A stretch of DNA of 64,000 nt from Porpolomopsis calyptriformis (taxonomy: Eukaryota; Basidiomycota; Agaricomycetes; Agaricales; Hygrophoraceae), in contig OX621167.1 in assembly GCA_951640195.1 (NCBI GenBank), forward strand, positions 558,001-622,000, in the 5' to 3' direction. The notes under the pieces were generated by a model. The model made no database searches and had not been told where the DNA came from. It saw only the letters and a program-made list of their open reading frames with translations. Positions 34,977 to 45,398 of this stretch are shown here, piece by piece. Within the stretch, counting starts at the first letter, position 1. Each line of letters starts with the position of its first letter. Position numbers and translations under genes: made by a program.

Positions 34977-37813
34977 CTAATCCTCATCTTTTCGAGGGGG
35001 CGGCCCGCAAGGCTGAAGCATGCGCTACAATGAAACCAGTCATAAAAGATCGAGAACTGAAAAATCGATCGTCTCTACCTCTGTCATTTCAAATTTGACG
35101 CGGCCAGTTGCTTCGCCGTCGGCAATGGCCAAAAACGAGGTGAGAGTGGGGTGGCCGACGATGGATGATAGAGTGTCTCGGTGTTGATGTGTAAGCCAGT
35201 CGCTGGGCGAGAGGGTGAGCAGAGGGCATGTATGGATATCAGTTGGCTAAGACTCACTACTTTGTCAAGTCCGCATGTCCTTGGGTCATCGTTAGCCAAT
35301 CACCTTGCACCAGCGAAATTTTACTGACCGGTTCCAGTGTAGCGAGCGTGAACTAATATCAAGTCAATGTTGGATATTAGTAGAGCAAAAAGAGGATGCT
35401 CACGATGCTCTAATTGCGTGTTGGCAGTGTATCTCAACTCTGAGGACTGTTGACGTGAAATTTAGATCAGCCTGATAAAGGGCTTGTCGAGTGTACTCAC
35501 CATGTTGTCGACGTGCACGTGACTATCTTTTACCGGTATTTAAATGCTGAATACGGTATTCTCCAAAACTCACAAAACTCACTGCGTCCCTGGGACATAC
35601 CCATGAATGTGGTTGTATATCACTTATGGCTAACCCTGCTACTTTGTTCATGGTCATATGCCAGTGAGTTTTGGGTTGTGACGTGACTATCATCTTACCC
35701 TCTACCGAGATCCCCCTATCGCCCCACAAAAAACCAACTTGCCTACCTACTCTCATCTGGTGCACCAATGGCAACCCTCAATTGCACCCCAGTCTCAACT
35801 ACCAATCCCTCTCGTCTCATTGGCATTCTTAGCCCTGGGCGGTGCGGGCTGGGACAGCCGCGCTGATTTCAGCAACTGGAGAATATCATTTGCGGATGTG
35901 AATAAACCCCGGATGACTTATCCCTTTTACGAATGCTATGGTATGGTCTGATCCACCCATTATTTCACCATCTTGGCAGAGCAGTCTCTTCCTCAATCTG
36001 GCTGTGAATTACGATGATCTTCCGTCTGCCCCGCCCCACATCCGGAAATCCAGGGGCCCTGATTTACCCACCGTTTGACTCTCATCATCACCAACCACTC
36101 GGCACTTGTTTTCTGCAACACTTGTCCCAATTGCCCAACCCTAATCTTTTTGGTGGTTGTATCACAACGGTCAAATGCAAGGATGCCGAGGTGCAAATGG
36201 AGTACACATCACTGGGGAATTTTTGGCCTTGGCCGGAATCAAACGCTCTACGGATCATTGTCTTTTGTTACCGGTGGTCGTACCGCACCACCATTCTAGA
36301 GGATGGGTGTCTTGGCTTTCGCCGCACTTCGTTATTGAAAAAAGTGCAAGACCAAGTGGTCAATTTCCTCCCACGATTCCTATTTCAAATGGGCTTTTTT
36401 CCACCACGGTGATCTCCACGGACCCATCAATGCATCATCACTTGCCTGGCTCAATCGCAACACGGATCGCTGTTGTAATTCAGTCTGTTGTCAGCTGTTC
36501 TACGATTTTTTTTCGCTCTTTTTCGGTGCCTTACATGCACCCAACATTTGACCTGTCAGAATTTTTTTTTCTGCCAATTTTTCTTTTTTTTTTTGTGTTT
36601 TTTTTCACACCGCCACTCAAAAAACCCGTTCTCACCATATGTCATCTTTCCGCCGACATGTCCGGAGAGAAATCGTCTTTTGGGATATATTGGAAACTAC
36701 CGATCCACATGTTCTTCCCGATGCACCACCAACTTTTGACCAGTCTTGGCTTTCGGAGATCGGCCCCTCACGCAGCGAGCTGTCTTGTGTGTGCAGATCG
36801 AAAGGAAAAAAAAAGATCCCGCCATGTAGTCTATACAGGCTAAAAAAGTGAACGGAGTTTGACCAGCACCGTGTAAACCGCAACACCCTTTTGGCTCCTT
36901 TTCCACCCACGCAGCACAGCACCGTGGCAGCACATAGAGGCACACAAACTACCGTTGGAGCAAAGGTAATAATAATAACTATCAAGCTCCCTTGATCCTT
37001 GAGTTTTTCCCCCGGACCATACCAGGTTCCGGTGGAGCTCACCACACCTTTGCGGTACGAGACAGCAGACAGCGGCATGCATGGAAAGGGAATTCTGGAG
37101 CTGATCTTCAAGCTTCGATCAAATTCCGACACAGACGGTGCTCAGTCAATGAGTTTCCAGGGTGGCAGAGTTTGAGGAAGATCGAAAGGCTGTAGCCAAG
37201 TGTGCGTGTATGGTTATAGTCTATTATATCACCTGTCGTCTGTTGAGCGTTTGAGGGGGGGTTCCTGCGCTCTCACGGTGGCCGCCAGCGCATCCAGACG
37301 ACTGGGAAATTACACGGTTCACATGCACTTGTAGAACAACGGGTTCGGTCACACGTTGGCAATGGCGTGGGTGCGAGATTGAACGTTTTTTGCTTGTCCT
37401 GTCTTTCAAATGGCCCGGATTGGAGACCGCTGACCCGCTGAGTTCAAGTTTGAGCACACGTGTGCGATTCATTTGGTAGCACAGAGTGCGCTAATCGATG
37501 GGTGTGGGTGGGATTGATGAAGATAGGAAATGATAAGTAAAGGGGATAATGTAGACTAGTAAGTAATAGGCTATGCGTGTCTACAGCAGCAATCATACAA
37601 TCGATCACGAAATCAGCAAAAAGAAGTTGTTGGTGGACGTCATCAGGTTCATGAAACTGGATACTTCAGATACAGTACTGCATGGGAAAACAAGAAAGCT
37701 TGAGGTGGGGGACAAGAGAATACCGTTCGCAATCAAGGGAACGGAAAAAGGTGTGTGTGGGTGGACCTGTGCCGCACACGTGATGGAGAAGAATGGAAGA
37801 AGAAAAAAAAATT
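34977..37813. other. 2.8-kb region with no supported gene
   Basis: Both strands have short open frames, but none shows a domain, a plausible multi-exon chain or codon-like texture. The stretch 36400-36850 is rich in T homopolymers. It may hold long UTRs, a non-coding transcript or decayed mobile DNA; I see no repeat other than the MITE-like element at its left edge. Confidence 0.4.
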
Positions 37814-38662
37814 TCACTCGAACGCATAAGCGACGGCTGCGGTGCAGGCGTCGTTTGTACCCAGGCGCCCGTGCTGGTGAAGGCCCTGCCGTGAAGAAAA
37901 TGATGCGTCACATGCCGGACATGAGTGCGCCGAATGGTGCGACCGTGACCGCTTCGAGGAGCGAAATGCCTATTTGAGCAGAGCGGGGTGAGGATTGCAT
38001 ATCCGGCAAATGACGAGAGCAGTAACAATAAAAAAAAAAAGTGATGGCTCACCGGGTCGTTATTATCAACAATTTCATCATCATCATTAGCACCTTCATC
38101 TTGGCCACCGTCTCCGTCCATCTTACGTTTCAGGTGCGATGAGAGTGGAGGATCTGGTGGGACGGATCACTCTGTCAGCGACAGGAGGAGAAGCGGGGGG
38201 AAAGGCTAATGACTAATTACCCGACGGTGCTGTGTCCGAGCTCGCCAAGTGATGATCACGCCAAGCACAGAGACGTTTCATGCGCACAGAATACGTTTCG
38301 TCCGTGCCCCGCTCCGATTCCCGACCGTCCGGTGGCAGGTCTGAAGAGCAGTATGAGGAACCCGCGGCGTCGGATTCCTCCTCCTGCTCGTAGTGGATGT
38401 CATCGCAGTCGGAGGGGCGGTAGGATGACAGGGATGGGGATGAGGATGAGGACGAGGATGAGGAGGACGAGGATGGTGCGCGGTCCGAACCGGGGCTGGT
38501 TCGTCGAGGGGTCGGCGGGGGTGCTTCTACAAGCTGGATGATTTGGACGGTGTGGGTCTGTGGACGCAGGTAGAGACGACCGGAGTTGAGCTTGAGGTCG
38601 TCGCAGTCGGGGACGACGAGATGGGGAGAGAGAATGGACAAAGAAACGGAAGGGGCGAACAT
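37814..38662 (-). CDS. C-terminal C2H2-like zinc-finger protein
   Basis: Recovered by joining three exons. Exon 1 (from MFAPSVSLSILSPHLVVPDC, ATG 38662) has a Ser run and an acidic segment. An intron (about 38159-38222) joins to DPPLSSHLKRKMDGDGGQDE, and another (about 37960-38053) joins to the last exon with KRSRSHHSAHSCPACDASF, then SSRQGLHQHGRLGTNDAC and the end TAAVAYAFE (stop 37814-37816). The finger has C-x2-C-x3-F-x5-L-x2-H spacing followed by a Cys instead of the last His. The short tail after it is typical of a small fungal family with one C-terminal finger (from memory, not checked). It probably acts in the nucleus. Confidence 0.72.
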
Positions 38663-38945
38663 CGGGGCGAAGGGGTAGTTAGGAGAAAGGAGCGTGGATA
38701 AACGGATTACATATAAGTACGGTGTTGGGAAATAAATAAAAATTAAAAAAAAATATATTATTTTTTTTTGTTGGATTTCCATTCCAAAAAGAGGAAGACA
38801 GTAATCTGACAGATCTCGGGTCTGTTTCCAAACAACGACCGTTTCTCGAATATCCAACATCGCATCACCATTCCGGAGAAAAAAAAAGATCTGTTGATAC
38901 CAAACGAAAAAAAGTCTGCAAATCCGTGTTACCTAATGCTTTCTT

Positions 38946-41692
38946 TTACGGACGCATGGGTGCCAGCCATGCCTCGGCAGCTTCGAATTGGTCAATCAAC
39001 TCGCGCAGAACGGCACCCTCCGAGTGTAGCTGCCGCATGGCACTCAGTGCCTGTGATTAAAAAAATTTAAAAACACTTTTTCTTCATGATGAGAATACAC
39101 ATACCACATCCCAGAACCGGAACCCTCTTTCAACTTCCAATTTCGGCGACTTGACGCCTGGAAAAGTTTCTTCACACGTCTCCAGTGCTATCGCTTTCGC
39201 CTCTGCCACGCCTTCCGCGTTCGGATCACGCACCCTGGTCCGGTTGTTGAGATGTGTGAGGGCGTCCAAGTATACCTTGGCGAGAACGCCGAACCCGGTA
39301 TTCACTTCGGTCTGGAACGGCAGCGACTGTGCAATGTCCAACAGGTCATCGCGCGATTTACGGGCATCGGAGCGAAGAAGCATATTAAGCGACGCCACTT
39401 CCAGAAGTGTGCGGAGGGCACGAGTGAGCGATCTCACGAACGAGTTGAACACAAGCAGTTCTCGTGACAACGGAGCCGACCAAGGCTGAGGCTATGACGG
39501 GTGAAGCATCATCAATCCCGGTGGCTGTTCCCCACAAAAAAGGCTTCTATTGTCCTACCTTGAAGTTCAGCGGCACGATGCTTAAAACCCGCATCACAAG
39601 CAGCATGCAAGACTTTTCATCATCTACACATCAAACGTTAACCTCCGGCAGCTCGCTATGTGATATCCGTCTTCACTTGCCTGTTCCAAAACTTGGCCCG
39701 CCGCTAAATGCCCGGCCCGACCACAGGTGACCGTGCATCACACCCGCCCTGACTAATTCCAAAAATAGATAAAGAGGGTCCTGGAACTTGTCGTTCAAAC
39801 GAGCCAGCTTGATCGCATGATACATCGCACGCGCTAACGGCGAATGCGTGTGTGTGTTCAGCAGGAATCTGCGAAAAACCGCCATCGGCCCTGAGAATGC
39901 GACGGGTAAAAGCAGAGAACCTCGTACCCTCGTAGTTCCAGAAACCTCCAAATCACATTCGCCACCACCTCGTCCTTTTTCTCAAGAGGCCCTTGGTTCA
40001 GCGTACTCTTGACTTTAGTCCGATTAGCAAGTCTCTCTGAAGCCGTCGCACCCAGGCACAGCGCGAAATCGATGGTCGAAGACTGTACCAAATGACTGAT
40101 ACCCGTACATCCCAACCTAAACGAGCACTCACGTTTTGTCTCCTCAGTTCCTCCTCCACAACATTATAGGTCACGTTCCAGCCAGCCACCCTCTCCGCCA
40201 ACTGGGCCGTTTGCTGCGAGTTATGCTGGACAAACTTCTGGTTGTGTGGCGGAGACTGCTGGTCGAACCAGAACGAGCCCGTCACCTTTCTATTTGTCCA
40301 GAAGCTATGGGACACACTGCTAATCAGGGCCAGAGCTGTCGCCCGAGGTCCCGTCTGGCCATCGGTGATCACCTCTTTCACAAACCTTTTGTACTCTGTC
40401 GTCTCGCCATTGTCAAGAGGTGGATTTTCTATGATCTGGCCTGTAGTAAGCCAGACGAGCGCTTGAGGACCAAGAAGCCCGCGGGATAGATAAAAGTAGA
40501 TTTCGTCTGGGAGGCGGTGGGTGAATATTTCGTGAAGATCGACCGGTATGTCCGCAGCCGTAGGATGGTGCGCGTGGTGAGACTGATGGCCGTGGCCGGA
40601 GGGGCTGACGGCGAGCGGGAGCGGGAGGACGGTTCCTTCCGAGGAAAGGATCAAGGAGTATTTGATCATAGAACGCGTTCGAGCGTAATGATCCATATAT
40701 TGGATCGACTTGACGGCTGGGTGATCAGAAAACGCTGAGACAGCGGCGTGACCGGACTTGTAATATTTAACCATGTCCACCGTCGCTTTCAACCCCTGCT
40801 CGTGCATGGTGGTTGGGAACGGGGGGGAGTGGTCGAAGCCGACGAGAATTCCAATGTCGAGGAATTGCTCGTCGGATACACCCAAGTCGGACAAAATGGA
40901 CCGTTTGGATGCGAACGAGAAGGTCGGGTTCGGGGAGAGAAGGTCGAGGGAGAGGATGAGTTTATTCTCAATCCCCGGATAGAGCAAGGTATCAGTGGGT
41001 GCGAAGATCGCGTGGATATAAGACTTTGGGTGACGCTGAAGGTATATCAACTAGTTCCAAGAGATTGTGAGAAGAGGGGATGATGGAAGGAAAGGGCGAG
41101 ACATACTTGTGCCCAAGCGATGTACGGCGCGACGAGAAATTCTACGTTCCTATGTTTGAAAATTCTCAGGACCATCCTCCATAAATCCCACTGGGCGAAA
41201 CTGCTCCTGCCCTCGAAAAGTTTGGTGGCGGCCTCCTCCTGGCCGGCCTCGTACTTTGCCCAGGCGTCCCGCCTGTCTCGGCACGCATCGTTATGTTCCA
41301 GGTGATGATTGTGTTGCTTCCAGCGTCTGTTGGGAATGAGCCCCGGGAAAATAAAAACAGGTTTTATCCGTAATTTTTCGAAAACGCGGAGATCGGCTTC
41401 GATGCGTTGGGGGAGTGCGAGTGGGAGACCGCCCGTCGCGGCTAAAAGCGGCTCTCGGGAGGGCGGAGTGTCTGTTATGGTTTGGATATAGTAAGAGGCA
41501 TCGATTCCGAGACGAGAGTCGGATAGGGCGGAGAGGGACAAGGTTTGGAGATGCTTCCGCTCAGAAAGGTAGTCTGTATTGTGTGTAAGCAGGAGAAAAA
41601 ATTAAAAAAAAGCGGGAAAGGATGTAGATGTAGTTTATGTCTGGCTTTACATGTAAGATGTGGTACTCACAGTCAAGGTACTTGATGGGCAT
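38946..41692 (-). CDS. MKT1: Mkt1-like XPG/PIN-family post-transcriptional regulator
   Basis: In yeast Mkt1 works with Pbp1 in translation control of selected mRNAs. The start MPIKYLDC (41692) is followed after an intron by LSERKHLQTLSLSALSDSRL and the XPG-N-like region SRLGIDASYYIQTI. A second XPG-like region carries YIHAIFAPTDTLLYPGIENK and DEQFLDIGILVGFDHSPPF. The following Mkt1-specific N and C domains include LPDEIYFYLSRGLLGPQALV, FALCLGATASERLANRTKV and VERGFRFWDVV, and the protein ends IDQFEAAEAWLAPMRP (stop 38946-38948). It has about eight exons and appears full length. Confidence 0.93.
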
Positions 41693-41878
41693 TTTGAAAT
41701 GGTCGGAATAGCCGTCGAAGGTGCAGACGAGGATGTGAGATGAAAGCGGCGGTGAATCAATAAATGGGTACGTAAGCGAACAAGCATCTACTTGTATGGC
41801 GACGGCGACGGTGTGCACAGGTATCGTTGTGGATTTTACTATAACATACGCTAATACGTTTCGTAGATCAAGTACAAA

Positions 41879-42487
41879 TCACCAGTTAATCTCATGTCCG
41901 ATATCCGACCTTGTCTCCAGTTGCTCCATCTTTTCTGCGTTCTCTATATGGTTATTTCCGTTGAGTACACACTGAGTGCACTCATAGACAAGCGTCGGCG
42001 AGCTGTCAGAATGTGCCAAAAGCCAACCCGTCGTGATAGACTTCCTCGAATTGTCGTGCGCAACGGTTTCCACAATATTCCTTCGGCCTTCCGTCCTCTC
42101 TAGCAACACGCCACTACTGCTCTCGTCCTGAACCGAGAACAGGCCAAGAAATTCCACACCGTCAACGATCTTTCTGAATTCCTCCATCAATTCTTGAGGC
42201 GGGGAGAGACTAGGCTTCCGATTGAATTCGTAAGGCTCGCCCGTGGCAAGCCAATGGTCTGGATAACACTCCACATCTCGCTCGGGTTGGCAAACATTTC
42301 CTGTCGCAACCATCTTCTCCCCTTCTTCGAGCGAGCAGTGACGATGAACGAGGCACACCCCAAACTTATTCTCATACGTGGCAAGGAGTGGCGAAAGCTT
42401 CGAGAAGATATGGTCGCGATTGGTGAACTTTTTGTCGGCCTCCATGATCGATGGAAGGCTGTTGTAAAATGCAGCGTGGTTGGCCAT
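41879..42487 (-). CDS. tandem paralog 1 of an unknown ~202-residue protein
   Basis: An intronless frame from MANHAAFYNSLPSIMEADKK (42487) to GHEINW. Conserved landmarks are CLVHRHCSLEEGEKM, CQPERDVECYPDHW, GEPYEFNR and a CTQC motif near residue 167. The segment after CTQC is VLNGNNHIENA. It has no TM segment or signal peptide and is probably cytosolic. Cysteines and histidines are numerous (HRHC, CTQC), so metal binding is possible. I do not recognise a characterised family. Confidence 0.75.
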   Translation of the reverse strand: MANHAAFYNSLPSIMEADKKFTNRDHIFSKLSPLLATYENKFGVCLVHRHCSLEEGEKMVATGNVCQPERDVECYPDHWLATGEPYEFNRKPSLSPPQELMEEFRKIVDGVEFLGLFSVQDESSSGVLLERTEGRRNIVETVAHDNSRKSITTGWLLAHSDSSPTLVYECTQCVLNGNNHIENAEKMEQLETRSDIGHEINW

Positions 42488-43099
42488 CGTGGAGAAGGGT
42501 AATGAATGATGGATGGTACGCGAGCAAGTTCGGCGGCTTATGTATGAATCAATGAAGCACACCGGAATGGTGGACTGATCTTCCATCTAGTGCGCTACGA
42601 TCGGCGCCGCTGCCGCACTACCACCAAGGCTAATGAGGCTAGTTTCCTCTATCGTAATCCCGAGACTGAGCGGGATCGCTTCCAAAAGTCCTTAAGGATT
42701 CTCATCTGGGTTGAATGCACATCGGCTATCACGCTAACAAATACACATCGCATAGCGAATCAGTTCCAAGCATACTGGAATGCAGTCCTGTGATCCGCCT
42801 GCCAGCGCCCACGACAATCTCGGCATAGACGGGCACTTGCGAATCTCATCTGTGGAAACTCACCCGTTTGTTGCCAATTAGGAATATCGGCCAAATTCAA
42901 TGTCTCTATTCTGTCGTATCTGGAGAACGATTCTTGGATTGAATATTGAATGCCTGTCTTCATGCAGTCCATGTTCACTTCAAGGTGCGATCTTTTGAGA
43001 AACTGTACTTACAGGCAATCAGTATACAGTACACAGGCTAATATCTCCGGCGTTTTCACAGATCGAGTACACGAATCAAGAAACCAACACAAGCAGCCT

Positions 43100-43708
43100 T
43101 CACCAGCTAATCTCATGCCCAATATTCGACCTTTTCTCCAGCTCTTCCATCTTTTCTGAGTTGTATAAATGTTGCCCGCCACTCATCTTGCACTGGGTGC
43201 AGCTGTAGACCAGCCTCGGTGAGCTGTCAGAATGGGCCAAAAGCCAACCCGTCGTGATAGCCTTCCTCGAATTGTCGTGTGCAACAAATTCCACAATATT
43301 CTTTCTCCCTTCCGTCCTCTCTAGCAACACACCACTGCTGCTCTCATCCTGAATCGAAAACAGGCCAAGAACTCCCACTCCGTCAATGATCTTTCGGAAT
43401 TCTTCCATCAATTCTTGAGGCGGGGGGAGACTAGGGTTTCGGTTGAATTCGTATGGCTCGCCCGTGGCAAGCCAATGGTCGGGATAACACTCCACATCTC
43501 GCTCGGGTTGGCAAACGTTTCCTGTCGCAACCATCTTCTCCCCTTCTTCGAGCGAGCAGTGGCGATGAACGAGGCACACCCCAAACTTATTCTCATACGT
43601 GGCAAGGAGTGGCGAAAGCTTCGAGAAGATATGGTCGCGATTGGTGAACTTTTTGTCGGCTTCCAGGATCGAAGGAAGACTGTTGTAAAATGCAGCATGG
43701 TCGGCCAT
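43100..43708 (-). CDS. tandem paralog 2 of the unknown ~202-residue protein
   Basis: It starts MADHAAFYNSLPSILEADKK (43708) and is almost identical to paralog 1 over the first ~165 residues, with isolated changes such as DGVGVLGLFSI. After CTQC the sequence is KMSGGQHLYNS, unlike either other copy, then EKMEELEKRSNIGHEISW. Its upstream flank repeats that of paralog 1. Confidence 0.75.
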   Translation of the reverse strand: MADHAAFYNSLPSILEADKKFTNRDHIFSKLSPLLATYENKFGVCLVHRHCSLEEGEKMVATGNVCQPERDVECYPDHWLATGEPYEFNRNPSLPPPQELMEEFRKIIDGVGVLGLFSIQDESSSGVLLERTEGRKNIVEFVAHDNSRKAITTGWLLAHSDSSPRLVYSCTQCKMSGGQHLYNSEKMEELEKRSNIGHEISW

Positions 43709-44350
43709 CGTAGCGACAAACTGGGAGGGTAATGAGCGATGAGTGATACTCGAGCAAGGTCAGTGTCTTATATCTCAGTTAATGAAGCGCACCGGAACGG
43801 TGGATTGATCTTCCATCTAGTACGCTACGACCGGCGCCACTGCCGCACTACCACCAGGGCAAATGAGGCTAGTTTCCTCTATCGTAATCCCGAGAGTGAG
43901 CGGGATCGCTTTCAAAAGTCCTTGAGGATTCTCACATGGGTTGAATGCACGTCGGCTATCACGCTAACCAAATACTAAAGTGGTTCTTTGCCATTCACTA
44001 GCGTCCGACATCGCATGGCGAATGAATTCCAAGCATGCTGGAATGCAGTCCTGTGATCTGCCTCCCAGCACCTGGGTGAACCCATGACAATCTTGACACA
44101 AACGGGCACTCGCTAATCTCACCTAAATCTTTACGGAAAGTCGCCCATTTGTTTCCAACTGGGAATATCGGCCAAATCCAAGGTCGTATTTGGACAGCGA
44201 TTCTTGGATTGAATGTTGAATGCTTGTCCTCGTGGGGTCCTTGTTCACTTCAAGGTGCGATCTTTTGAGAAACAATACGGGCAATCGGTATACAGTACAA
44301 GGCTAATATCCAGGCGTTTTCGTAGATCAACTACACGAAATTAGCAACAT

Positions 44351-44959
44351 TCACCAGTTAATCTCATGCCCGATATCCGACCTGCGCTCCAGTTGCTCCA
44401 TCTTCTCTGAGTTCTGTACATGTGAACCACTCCTGATGTAGCACTGCGTGCACGCATAGGCAAGCGTTAGTGAGCTGTCAGAATGTGCCAAAAGCCAACC
44501 CGTCGTGATAGCCTCCCTCGAATTGTCGTGCGCAACGATTTCCACGATGTTCCTTCGGCCTTCCGTCCTCTCTAGCAACACGCCACTACTGCTCTCGTCC
44601 TGAACGGAGAACAGGCCAAGAACTTTCACCCCGTCAACGATCTTTCGGAATTCTTCCATCAATTCTTGAGGCGGGGAGAGACTAGGCTTTCGATTGAATT
44701 CGTAAGGCTCGCCCGTGGCAAGCCAATGGTCGGGATAACACTCCACATCTCGCTCGGGTTGGCAAACATTTCCTGTCGCAACCATCTTCTCCCCTTCTTC
44801 GAGCGAGCAGTGGCGATGAACGAGGCACGCCCCAAACTTATTCTCATACGTGGCAAGGAGTGGCGAAAGCTTCGAGAAGACATGGTCGCGATTGGTGAAG
44901 TTTTTGTCAGCTTCCATGATCGAAGGAAGGCTGTTGTAAAATGCAGCGTGGTTGGCCAT
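44351..44959 (-). CDS. tandem paralog 3 of the unknown ~202-residue protein
   Basis: It starts MANHAAFYNSLPSIMEADKN (44959). The body matches the other copies (CLVHRHCSLEEGEKM, GEPYEFNR), with a few substitutions such as KFGACL and DGVKVL. After CTQC it reads YIRSGSHVQNS, then EKMEQLERRSDIGHEINW. Translation is uninterrupted, so all three copies are potentially functional. Confidence 0.75.
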   Translation of the reverse strand: MANHAAFYNSLPSIMEADKNFTNRDHVFSKLSPLLATYENKFGACLVHRHCSLEEGEKMVATGNVCQPERDVECYPDHWLATGEPYEFNRKPSLSPPQELMEEFRKIVDGVKVLGLFSVQDESSSGVLLERTEGRRNIVEIVAHDNSREAITTGWLLAHSDSSLTLAYACTQCYIRSGSHVQNSEKMEQLERRSDIGHEINW

Positions 44960-45398
44960 CGTGGAGAAGGGTAATGAATGATGGATGGTACGCGTGCAAG
45001 TTCAGCGTCTTATGTATAAGGTCGGTTGTCAATTATTGATGAAGCGATTTGGAATGGTGGATTGATCTTCCGTCTAGTACGCTACGATCGGCGTCGCTGC
45101 CGCACTACCAGGCTAATGAGGCTAGTTCCCTCTTTCGTAATCCGGAGAGTGAGCGGAATCGCTTCCAAAAATCCTTGCGGATCTTACGTGGGTCGAACGC
45201 ACCTCGGCTATCACGATAATAATGATTCCTTTCAATTCAACTTCCATCGATCGCCCTTGACATCGCAAGACGGATGAATTATTCGACCGATCCTGCTATG
45301 CTGTTTCAAGGCTTGGATTCTCGTGCTCCAACAGGAGGCCATTTCCATATAAACCGGCCGTTGCTGGAGAAAGATCCCCACTATTCTTTCCACTTACA

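Larger units (their letters stand above)
41879..45215. repeat. three-unit tandem duplication, period about 1.2 kb
   Basis: The three paralog starts are 1221 and 1251 bp apart. The 5' flanks are duplicated with the genes: near-identical stretches lie at about 42593-42740, 43821-43970 and 45075-45215, each roughly 105-255 bp upstream of the corresponding start and carrying a TACGATCGGCG-type segment. This shows that whole gene-plus-promoter units were copied. Confidence 0.85.

Noticed and set aside
35084..35299. Minus-strand open segment of 71 codons
   Set aside because: No ATG start, no recognisable motif, isolated in the gene-free region.
36157..36843. Plus-strand open frame of 228 codons
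   Set aside because: Low-complexity Phe/His/Ser content from T-rich DNA, no domain, no good start and no splice partner.
38663..38860. 5' extension of the zinc-finger gene's frame
   Set aside because: The added residues are Phe/Ile/Tyr-rich from AT-rich promoter-like DNA; MFAPSV at 38662 is the more credible start.
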